Part shown: positions 54,008 to 62,756 of the stretch, piece by piece
Position numbering within the stretch: the stretch's first letter is position 1
Layout: the number at the start of each line of letters is the position of its first letter
Source: Haematococcus lacustris
Taxonomy: Eukaryota; Chlorophyta; Chlorophyceae; Chlamydomonadales; Haematococcaceae
Direction of reading: 5' to 3'
NCBI GenBank assembly: GCA_030144725.1
Contig: JASKMD010000029.1
Coordinates: 15,519,135 to 15,583,134 of the forward strand
Length of the DNA: 64,000 nt
Notes under the pieces: model-generated
What the model was told of the DNA's origin: nothing
Databases searched by the model: none
What the model saw: only the letters and a program-made list of their open reading frames with translations
Made by a program: the position numbers and the translations under genes

Positions 54008-56553
54008 ATGGGGTCCACCGGCGATGGGTTCGACTTTAGCTTGTGCAAGAGGAACCAGATGATGGAGCTCAAGGGTATGCCCCCTCCCAAAGCGTGGAAG
54101 ACTGGGACGACGATTGCAGGCATTATATTCAAGGTGCGTCGCAGCGTCTGCTGTACTGGATACTCTGCGTATCTAACGATCAGTGCTACGATGCAAGCTT
54201 TCAGGATGGTGTTGTGCTGGGAGCCGATACTCGGTCGACGTCCGACACCACAGTCGCGGACAAGAACTGCGAGAAGATTCATTACATCGCGGACAACATC
54301 AGATGTTGCGGTGCAGGGACAGCAGCGGACACAGAAAGCGTCACAAGTAAGTTCACAACCCAGATCATTGCCTCTATGCCCACGTTTATACCTGGATGTC
54401 GGCCTTCCCGTTCGTAGACATGATTGCAGCAGCGCTTGAGCTACATCGATATGGGACGGGGCGGTCATCTCGGGTCATCACAGCCATGACCATGCTTAAG
54501 CAGCATCTATTCAAGTGAGCGCTGCAGATGCCCCTGGTCACTACAGCAACAGTGCTGTGAGTGGTGGTAGCACAGATTGCAACCCCAATGCCCAAGGTGG
54601 CCACCTGAGATTGCCATGCCTAGCAAACGCACATTCAGCTGTTGACCTAGCCAGGAGTGCGAGCACCATGTGGCAGCCAAGGGTGGACATCTCACCGTGC
54701 AGCAGCTGCCCACTAAGTGCAGCAGTTGACCCTGACGCTGCCTTCAGGTACCAAGGCCACATAGGAGCTGCATTAGTCCTGGGTGGAGTGGATGTGAACG
54801 GGCCCCACCTGTTCACGGTGAGCGCTGAGCCAGCACTACACACAGCTCTGCACACAGCCCAGCACCGCTTGGCATACAGCCCAATACACAGCGCAGCTGG
54901 CTGGCAGCCTTGACGGAGGTGGTGCAGGTGAAGGTAGCATGTGGCAGGGAATGACGGGGATCAGGGGTGGCGCAGTTGTCTGGAGGGTCAAGGGTTCAGA
55001 AGGCAGCACATTGTATGCTGACTGTACAGCGTGTGTGTTGGGCATGGTGTCCCTGCCATACTCGTGTCACTAGTTGGCAGTCTGGATGCCAGCTGCTAGC
55101 TGGTCTGGACTGCAGATCTACCCCCATGGCTCCACCGACTCTCTGCCCTTTGCCACCATGGGCAGTGGCAGCCTGAATGCCATGGCTGTGTTTGAGTCGG
55201 GCTACAAGGACGACCTGAGCCAAGAGGAGGCCATGGCCCTGGTGGCTAAGTGAGTGGCCGCTGCTGCCCTGTGCCGCTGCGCTGCATACCTGGTGGCTTC
55301 CGGAGTAATTAGACGGCGGCCAGTGGAAGCAGCTGGGCAAGCAGGGAAGCCAGCACACAGCCTGGGGCAAGGCAGGCAGGAGAGGTGGCACGTACCTGAC
55401 CCCATGGTGTTGCTTCAACAGCTCCAGCAGTCAAAAGCCTCGGCTGGAAGCGCCCCCTGGTTTTCAGTTTGGGTCGCCTGCGGTTCAAAGCGTCCTTCCC
55501 CCTCACTGCTCCCTCCCCTGTTCCGCCCCACCCCTGACCCCCACCCCTGCGTCCTGGCAGGGAAGGCAGCAGCAGTGGAGGCAGGAGGTACAGTGGGTGG
55601 GCGGCTCGCGAGGTGGCAGGCTAACACGGTCTTGTAGCTCAGCGTCTTTCCTGGCTATCTTCAATGTTGCATCTCATCATCCGCCATGCTCAATGGCACT
55701 GCAATGCGCTATCTTGCCATACCTTCGCCCTTTTAGTTACGGAACATACGAATTGCCGCATCCTCATCACCACCATTAACTGAATCGCCACTGCTACCAC
55801 TGTCACCATTGTCAACATTATCGTTCTCACTGCATGGCACACTTCATCGTTGACAGCATGCACTTGCAGGCATTGTCACCGCACAGCAGTCGAGCTCAAA
55901 CCCAAGCCTGGCAGCAGGGAAAGGCAGGCGATGAATTGAGCCCAGCGCCTGTGGGCTGTGTGGTGGCGGGTTGCAGGGCCATCCGCAGCGGCATCTACAA
56001 TGACCTGGGATCGGGCTCTAATGTCGACCTGTGTGTCATCACCAAGGCTGGCGCCACATACCTGCGCAACCATGAGTACCTAATGGACAAGACCTACGTG
56101 CGCAAGTTCCCTGTGGTGTACCCCAGGGGCTCCGCCAGTGAGTTAGGGGCGGCAGGGGCAGCACGGGCGGCAGGGGCGGCAGGGGCGGCAGGGGCGGCAA
56201 GGGCGGCAGGGGCGGCAAGGGCGGCAGGGGCGGCAGGGGTGGCAGGGGTGGCAGGGGCGGCAGGGGCGGCAGGGGCGGCAGGGGCGGCAGGGGCGGCAGG
56301 GGTAGCAGGGGCGGCAGGGGCGGCAGGGGCGGCAGGGGTGGCAGGGGCATTAGTGCAAGGGCTGCTGGGTCTGTCACTGCTTTGCCCCAGTGTGTGCCAG
56401 CTGTGTTTGCCAGCCTTGTTTTGTTCCATGAATCAGTTGCATGCTCTGCGTTTGCTGCATGGCTGCTGCTGCTGCTGCAGCCATTGTGAAGGAGCGAGTG
56501 CACAAGTTGACGTGCAAGTAGTTGAGCAGTCAACGGCTGAGATGGAGACCTGA
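54008..56553 (+). CDS. 20S proteasome subunit beta-2 (PSMB7-like)
   Basis: Seven exons: 54008-54133, 54205-54346, 54418-54514, 54748-54817, 55116-55249, 55977-56137 and from 56481. The product starts with a short propeptide and then KTGTTIAG, so the catalytic N-terminal threonine would be Thr34 after cleavage at the preceding Gly. [71 protein letters not shown] and [18 protein letters not shown] are beta-2 signatures; this subunit gives the proteasome its trypsin-like activity. All joins from exon 1 to exon 6 keep frame. In the last exon the frame stops at 56521, but another frame continues with [15 protein letters not shown] to 56553 and looks like the normal C-terminal tail. Confidence 0.93.
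56149..56347. repeat. (GGCGGCAGG)n minisatellite
   Basis: About 22 copies of a 9-nt unit with GTGGCA, CGGGCG and AAGGGC variants fill the last intron of the proteasome gene. Confidence 0.95.
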
Positions 56554-56652
56554 GTCGGGCCACTGGTGGTTCCTAGTATCCCCGCTAGTGGCTGCTAGTG
56601 GCCACTACTGGTCCGGCTCAAATGGAGGCCCTAGTGAGGGACAAGGGGGCTG
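56550..56652 (+). mobile_element. Lone Fanzor 3' terminus
   Basis: About 100 bp match the outermost part of the Fanzor 3' end, plus orientation: the hairpin arms (GAGTCGGGCC and GGTCCGGCTC), CCCTAGTGAGGGACAA and the final GGCTG at 56648-56652. No Fanzor coding sequence precedes it. It begins at, or overlaps, the end of the proteasome coding region, so it may form part of that 3' UTR. Confidence 0.8.
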
Positions 56653-56750
56653 CCTGATTTTAGTGGCGAGGTCCATATCGCCGAATGTTAAAACTAGTGC
56701 GGCTCACAAGTGAAACTTGCAGCTGTCGCAGCCTGGTGTTCTATACCTGC

Positions 56751-56948
56751 GTAATTGAGTTTTACTCAGTTGTAATCGTTAATAGACCTCGTTTTAAGAA
56801 TCGTTAACTGCAGCGACCTGGTGTATTAACAAAAAGTGCTCCCAACGAACATGTAACAGCCGGCCAGCACCATCGCAGGTGACAAGAAGCATCACATTGC
56901 GCGGCTTCGCCGCGCCAATAGAGCTTCGCCTACGTAAAACTCAATTAC
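56751..56948. mobile_element. Possible small element with 15-bp inverted ends
   Basis: GTAATTGAGTTTTAC at 56751-56765 is the exact reverse complement of 56934-56948. The ~198-bp interval could be a MITE. No TSD is clear. It lies directly next to the foldback element that starts at 56953. Confidence 0.45.
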
Positions 56949-56952
56949 ACTA

Positions 56953-57150
56953 GATAATGGAGTCGCCTGGGTCGTTTCAGGTGGTTGAAAAAGGCTCGGT
57001 CTCGGCCCTGGCGCGGGACAGCTCTCGACCTCAGCCAGCGGCCACGTCGCTACGCTCCGTGTCCGCTGGCTTCGGTTCTCGAGCTGCCCCGCGCCAGGGC
57101 CTCGACCTCGCCTTTTTAAACCACCTAAAACGACCCGCGACACCATTATC
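56953..57150. mobile_element. Foldback MITE with ~90-bp arms, TA-flanked
   Basis: The left half (56953 to about 57046) pairs with the right half (about 57059-57150) over some 90 bp with few mismatches, leaving a short loop near 57047-57058. The ends are GATAATGG and CCATTATC, and TA stands on both sides (56951-56952 and 57151-57152). TA flanks suggest a Tc1/mariner-type target, but the ends are not diagnostic. Confidence 0.75.
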
Positions 57151-57271
57151 TACTACATAACAGCACTCTGGAACCTGGCAAGTGTATGCGAGGAAACCAT
57201 GTTGTGCTGGCACGCGCACAACTGAGGCAGGCTTTGCAGTATTCTGTGCAGTGTGTTTTTTGGAATTCTCG

Positions 57272-57507
57272 CAGCCATTTTGTCCCTCACTAGGGCCACC
57301 ATTTGAGCCGGATCAGAAGTATCTACTAGCAGCTACTATCAGCCACTAGCAGCCACTAACTAGATCCGACTCAAACAGTGTGGCTGTGTGGAGTGTTGAG
57401 CCTACCACCTACACTATTGCCTGACCCGTTAGGGCTATGATGTAGAGTTGGCATGACAAAACATGCACTAATTGTAAGCTGATGACAGCTCAAGAAGGGG
57501 GGGCACA
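57272..57507 (-). ncRNA. Candidate Fanzor guide-RNA scaffold region (copy 2)
   Basis: The non-coding 3' segment is nearly identical to that of copy 1, with hairpin arms at 57302-57314 and 57363-57375. On the gene strand the sequence just past the terminal GGCTG reads CGAGAATTCC, which would be the guide if the TnpB model holds. The RNA role is inferred, not shown. Confidence 0.35.
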
Positions 57508-59207
57508 TTACTGTGCCACAGCAGGCTGCTGCTGCTGCTCCTGGGCCTTGGGGGGCTTGTCTCGCACCCGCTTGTAGCCCAGGGCAGGGTACTCCTTGCC
57601 CTTGGCTGGCAGAGCTCCCTGGTCTGGCCAGTAGCACAGCTCGAGTGGACGCCACCTGCTCTCCCCAATGCGCTGCATGTTCAGCGCTGCATTGCAGTCC
57701 CTGTCCAGCCACCTGCCTGGTTGTGGTGCTGGCTTGGCTTTAGCAGCCTTGCCCTTGCCCTTGGTGGGCTGGGTGGGCTCTGCTGCCTGCTCAGCCTTGG
57801 TGCGCTTGCTGCGCTTGGCTGGAGGGGGAGTGCTGGGCCCTGGCTCTGAGGCTGCTGGCTGTGTGGCTTCCTGGCTGCTGCGTGGGGCCTGTGGGGGCTT
57901 GCGGGGGGCCACTACAGGGCACCACATCATGCCCCGCACTGGCTGGCCACGCTGCTGGCTCCATGCTAGGCGCTGTTCCACCTGCCCTGCTGGGGGCTTC
58001 CAGCCTGCAGGCCTTGTGGCACTGAGTTTGTCCAGCTCCTCCTCACAGGGCTGCTGGCCATTCACAGCTGAGCTGACCCGGCTGGTGCGGTGCTCATCCA
58101 CTAGCACCACCCTGCCCCGCCGCTGGTCTGTCCCCCTGGGCCTGCACACCACCTTGCGGCAGGCACGCAACACCGCATCAGCACCCCACCCTCCCGCTGT
58201 GCCAATGGTAGCTGCTCCAAAGAATACCACCAGCTGCTTGGCACGTCCGTGGCGGTTCAAGGACAACTGCGCCATCTCTCTCTCCAACTGCAGCCATGCA
58301 CACAAGGCACACACAGGGTGGCTGACATTGTGGCACCAGGTTAGGCATGGCACAGTCAACTACTCTTTCGTTTCGTGCCCGACCACCACCTCTCAGTCCC
58401 TTACCCTCCCTCCCCCCCGCCTACCCACCCACCCACCCTCACCTTGTTGAAGAACTGCTCCAGCGCCCGGTCCTGGGCTCCGTACAGCCTCAACCGCTGC
58501 CGTGCCCACTTGGGGTCCAGGTACACCTCCCACACCGCATCCCAGGTGGCCAGGGTGACGGTGATGTGCTTCAGGTTGGCCTCCAGGGAGGTGCCGGCTG
58601 AGCTGGCTGCTGCCAGGTGCTGGAGGTGGGGCTTGATCGGTGCCAGCAACCGCTCAGTGTCACGGCGGGCATTGTTCAGGCCGCTGGCATGCTTCACCTC
58701 GCCCTTGGTCAGCTTCCAACGGCGGAGCTGGTCTGCCATGAGCTGGCCTGTTGCTGAATCCCACACCCCAGAAGCTGCGCTGACTGCCTGGGTGACGCCG
58801 GGGTCGATGCCCACCCCAATCTGTGTGTCTGGGTCAAACACAAACTCACGCATCTCAGCTATGCCCCTGCCTATGTGGGGGAGCCCCACTGCATGAGCCG
58901 CTGCTGCCGCTGCACTTGGGCGGCTGCTGGTGCTGCTGCTGCTGGCATCTGGAGGTGGGGCTGGAGGAGGGGGAAGGGGCCGCGTGTAGTGCACGCACAC
59001 GCTGACACCGTCAGTGTCCACCAACCTCTCAAAAGCAAACCCCTGGTTGCCAAGCTTGTTGGTGTTGAACCACCTGGCCCAGTGATGGCTCAGTGCTGGC
59101 TCTGAGGTGAATGCTGCCCGGGGTTCCTTGGTCAGGCCCAGCTGCTTGCACACCCCATGCAGCACCCTGCTGTCCACCTTGATGAAATGCACCCCCACCC
59201 TGGCCAT
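57508..59207 (-). CDS. Fanzor nuclease, open C-terminal two-exon part
   Basis: Two exons, 59207-58443 and 58291-57508, join in phase (FFNK|LEREMAQL) and stay open to TAA. From the N-terminal side: HFIKVDSRVLHGVCKQLGLT; WFNTNKLGNQGF; TDGVSVCVHYTRP; an Ala/Ser/Pro linker; IGVGIDPGVTQAVSAASG with the RuvC-I Asp; an arginine-rich helical region; LVVFFGAATIGTAGGWGADA; VVLVDEHRTSRVSSAVNG with the likely alternative catalytic Glu; a KRSKRTK basic stretch; and WLDRDCNAALNMQRIG with the RuvC-III Asp. The usual zinc-ribbon CxxC pairs are not seen. The N-terminal half of the protein is absent, so it is unlikely to be active alone. Confidence 0.85.
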
Positions 59208-59280
59208 GGGGGTGAGGGTGAAGGGGGGTGGGCAGGTCAGGGTCCGGGGACCAACCCCACGCCTCTTGCCGCGCTTTGGC

Positions 59281-60591
59281 GGAAGGCATGGAGGTCCGGC
59301 GCCGCTTCAGTGACTTTGATGTGAGGACCCATGCGCCATGCGGCCAAGTAACCATGCACCATGCGACCATGCTGGCTAGGATTAGAAGAAGGAACAACGT
59401 CCAGCCATGCTGCGTGATGATGATCACATAGGTCACATAGGAGCTTCCCTGGGTGCAGGACTGTGCTGCTGCTGCCCTCCCCTCCCCTCCTCCTGCCTCC
59501 ACCCATAACCCCCACCCTCTTGTCGCCAGCACCCCGCCCTTGCTGCTGCCTGCACCCCATCCCTCGCTTCTCCTGCTGCTTCCAGGCCCTGCACAAGTTC
59601 CTGCGAGGTGAATTCAGAGGACTCATCATCCCGCCCTTGCCAGAGAAGAGCTTCCTGCAGGGCAAGATGGCACAGGATGAGTAAGTGCATGGCTGCCCCT
59701 CAGCTGCGCCTCAGCCCGCACTAGCACCAGCACCAGCACCTGCACCTGCAGTCATGCCACCATCTGCCCGCCCACACGTCTGTAGAGGCCCCTCCCGTGA
59801 CCCACCGTCTGTGCTGCTCTCCTGGCCCAGCCAACTATGGACCTGGCCTGCAGTGTCCTTCCGTGGTGTGCTTGCCAGTGCGTTGGCACATGCAATGGTG
59901 GAAGGCACTACAACCTGTTCTGCTTCTCCTGTCTGCCTGCTCCTGCAGGTTCATTCGCTTGCGGCGGGCTGACCTGCAGGTGGGCTGATCAGCTGGCTGG
60001 CTGCCCTGCACAGGGCTACACCGCCCAGGGCCTGTCGAGAGTCACATATGTGCTTCACCATGCAGCTGCCCAGGTCCATGCTGCTGCTCACACGGCTGCC
60101 TGGGCTATCATGACACCGGGCACTGACCTCTGCACGCAATGCCTGAGGCCCAAGAGAGCTGCTAGCCTGGCTGGCCCACAGCAGCTGGGCAACTGGCTGG
60201 TTACTCAAATGCCAGTGGCTTCTCACACATTAGGAGCCAGAGGCCCGCTTGGGTAGAAAGAAAGAAGTAAAGAAGAAAGAAATAAAAGAAGAAAACACAA
60301 AAGAAGAACAAAGAAAAGTGAAGAAAAGGAGAAAGAAATAAAAGTAGACCTTACAGCCATGGGGCCGTCCACCAAGGCTAAGTGTGAGGCCACAGCAGTT
60401 GCCACAACCGCTGCTGCTTCTTCTGCTGCTGTTGACATGGCAGGCATTTCTGAAGGGCCTCACCCGCCATCCTGTGCTGCGCGAAGCCGAGGCCATCAAG
60501 CTGTTCCTGCTGCAGCCGGGGGAGTTGATGCGCAACCCAGCATGGACATACCTGATTCACCCCCCGCCAGGGGCCCGCGCCATGCGCCCAG
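59281..60591 (+). CDS. Sorting-nexin-like PX domain protein, 5' end lost
   Basis: Exons 59281-59320, 59586-59680, 59949-59979 and 60444-60591 join in frame to give MEVRRRFSDFDALHKFLRGE, then PPLPEKSFLQGKMAQDEF, then IRLRRADLQAFLKGLTRHPV and LREAEAIKLFLLQPGEL. This is the core of a PX (phosphoinositide-binding) domain. RRFSDF, the PPLPEK loop and the RR..L..FL..L helix are all present. Such proteins act in endosomal sorting. The first exon is cut at its 5' side by the Fanzor copy, so the beginning of the domain is missing. After 60591 no BAR domain is found. A short possible last exon (60812-60881, ending MKDDVGPKRGH) fits in phase. Confidence 0.8.
60256..60348. repeat. Purine-rich AAGAA tract
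   Basis: An almost pure A/G tract with GAAAGAAAT and AAGAAGAAA units lies in the intron before the last PX exon. It is conspicuous against the GC-rich surroundings. Confidence 0.85.
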
Positions 60592-60879
60592 GTACACACC
60601 AGGTTGGGTGTTTCAGCGCTAAATCTAACACCTAATACTTATTACCTGCTACCTGTTACCAACTACCTATACCGAGCCTACACTAGAAAGTGCCATATCC
60701 TAGAGCTTGCCTTGGGCTATCGAATCCTTGCTTTGCAAACCGCGCTACTGCACATTGCGCTATTACCAGCGATATGTAAACTGAGATTTTGTATGGAATT
60801 CTCGCAGCCCAAGCTCAAGTATCAGCGGCTGCAGCAAATGGCATGAAAGATGATGTTGGTCCAAAGCGTGGTCACTGAA

Positions 60880-61480
60880 GCACATTAGGCAGTAGCCATT
60901 ACAATTACATCAGAAAGCGCCGAGGCATTGCTGGAAATTGCACACCAAATTTGCTACCAAATTGCACACACCAGAATGGCTAAGCTGGAGTGGGCAGTAG
61001 GCACATTAGGCAGTAGCCATTACAATGTTGAGCTTGCAACCTGTGTTTGATTACAAGTCTTGCTACGTAGGAGTAATTACTTTATTTTTTAAATGCGGGG
61101 CTGGCTGAAGCGTGGAGCCTTGCCCTACGCTTCACGATGTTGGCGTGATCGCAGCCTGTTGCGAGAGCAATGCAGACTTCCTTCATCCATTTTGCACGTG
61201 GTGTGGAGGGCTTGAGCCTAACGTGCAACTGTGCAAAGGCTCTGGCTGTGAGCTGGCGCATCATTTCCTCGCAGGTTCCAGCTTTACTCACTTCTGCTGG
61301 TAAGAGAAGTCACCGGCTCACTTGAAACAACAATGTGGACAAAGGGGATGTGTGTGGTTTTGAGCTACTAGGGCTCTCGCAACAGGCACACACTGCCTGT
61401 TGCGAGAAGGCTGAGCTGAAGTGGACATTAGGCAGTAGCCTTTACAATGATGAGCTCGCAGCCTGGTTCAATTCCAACTC
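60880..61480 (+). repeat. Three copies of a SINE-like motif
   Basis: CATTAGGCAGTAGCCATTAC recurs at about 60884 and 61001, and with one change at about 61425. The second and third copies continue with a TGAGCT-GCA-CCTG block. The third copy then has GGTTCAATTCC, which fits a tRNA B-box. This could be a tRNA-derived SINE family or a local tandem repeat. No complete tRNA cloverleaf is claimed. Confidence 0.45.
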
Positions 61481-61854
61481 ATGCTTTATTTTGGTGTAGC
61501 ATGAGGGCTGTGGGGTTCGGGAGTTGGTAAGAGAGAACCACAGTACATTCCATGCATGGTATTGCAGGCAGGGCGTCGCTCGCTTCTGGCGCTGTGGACA
61601 TGGGCCCTGTGCTGCAGCAGCTTGTGCGCAGCAGCACCCAGCCTGGAAAGCAAGGCTCCACCGCTAGTTTGGGTCCCGGCACCAAGGCCAAGGACCTGGT
61701 GCAACCTGGATGCAAGCCAGCTTCTGGCACCAAGCAAAGTGCCTCTGAAGCATCAGACACACAGGAGCCACACAGTAGCATCAGCAGGCCTGACGTTGAT
61801 GGTCTTGTCGGTGCACATGATACTCACCGCCTGCACCTGTTGTCCCTCATGTAG
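61112..61854 (+). CDS. Hypothetical Cys-rich protein, two possible exons
   Basis: The stretch 61152-61300 follows a good acceptor (gatcgcag) and precedes a good donor (gtaagag). It reads CCESNADFLHPFCTWCGG, then LCKGSGCELAHHFLA, suggesting a small zinc-binding domain. A second open stretch at 61552-61854 reads IAGRASLASGAVDMGPVLQQ and a Ser/Gly/Pro-rich tail to a stop. I cannot name it, and the antisense frame is also open, so the coding strand is not certain. Confidence 0.3.
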
Positions 61855-61859
61855 GCGCC

Positions 61860-62756
61860 GAGTTGACCAGCCGAGTTGACCAATCACACAGCTCACGCTG
61901 CCACCCTGTACTATACCGCCATCAAACATGGATGAGATGGGGTGTGGACCCAGTGCTGGCTATTGTAAGAATGGTGCAAGCACGAGCAGCAACGGCATGT
62001 GGACCAGGAACGACTGAATGCATTGTTTGCATGGCAGCACCTCCCTCATCACCACACTCACCATCACTTAATGCCACTCCAGCCCTCAGTCTCCACCACT
62101 GCCTAGCCCAGGCACACGGTTCCAGCTCATGCTCACACCACCTGCAGGACTGCGTGGCCCTATGCCTACCCGCATGCCTCACCTGCCTCACCTGCCTAGC
62201 CTGCCCAGCCACCACAGGTCCAACAGCTCACAGCAGCACCTCCTCATCAGCCCGCAAAGGCAAAAGCAGGTCTCCTCGCTAGGGGTGGTATTTCATCTGT
62301 GTGGAGCTATGTTCCCGTGCACATGGCTATAGCTGGTGACAGCTCAAGGGCTGCTGCGAATGCAGGTGCTGCTGGTGGTGCAGGCAGATGTGGTAGTGGA
62401 GTGCGGCTCCATAGTATGTCTGACAACAGCATGCGGCATTGGTGGCCTTGACTTGTTTACAGGCACTCTAGCAAAGTCCAGGTCACACTGTCGGTGACTG
62501 CAATGCTCATCCCTATGGGCGTTGAGGAATGAGGTGCATCGAATTCCTATCATTGTATGAGTCCACGCCCACTACACCAGCGCAGACTTGCATCCATGAT
62601 GGCATCAACCTCACCATCCATTGCCAATTGACTTCAGACCAAAGCTCAAAAATAGAGCATTGGGGGTATGTCAACCAGCCCACCTCACCTATGGCTTATG
62701 CTGTTCATGTGCACCAATGATCAGGTTGTGCTTGCCTCCGTGGGACTCGGCAGGTG
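61860..62756. other. No supported gene
   Basis: Short open frames on both strands show no domain-like composition or convincing splice sites. The stretch lies between a hypothetical Cys-rich gene and Fanzor copy 3. Confidence 0.35.

Larger units (their letters stand above)
57272..59280 (-). mobile_element. Fanzor element, copy 2 (5'-truncated)
   Basis: The 3' end begins at CAGCC (57272-57276), as in copy 1, and sequence identity with copy 1 is very high up to 59280. There copy 1 continues into the rest of exon 4, while this copy passes abruptly into a PX-domain exon on the opposite strand. Everything upstream of the middle of exon 4 is missing. Confidence 0.88.

Noticed and set aside
57255..60811. 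GGAATTCTCGCAGCC at 57262-57276 and 60797-60811 as a target-site duplication of Fanzor copy 2
   Set aside because: A 15-nt match is near chance level for a window of this size, it does not lie at the copy's left junction, and CAGCC is common to all Fanzor 3' ends.
61430..61480. A tRNA gene
   Set aside because: Only a B-box-like sequence is seen; acceptor and anticodon stems cannot be folded convincingly.
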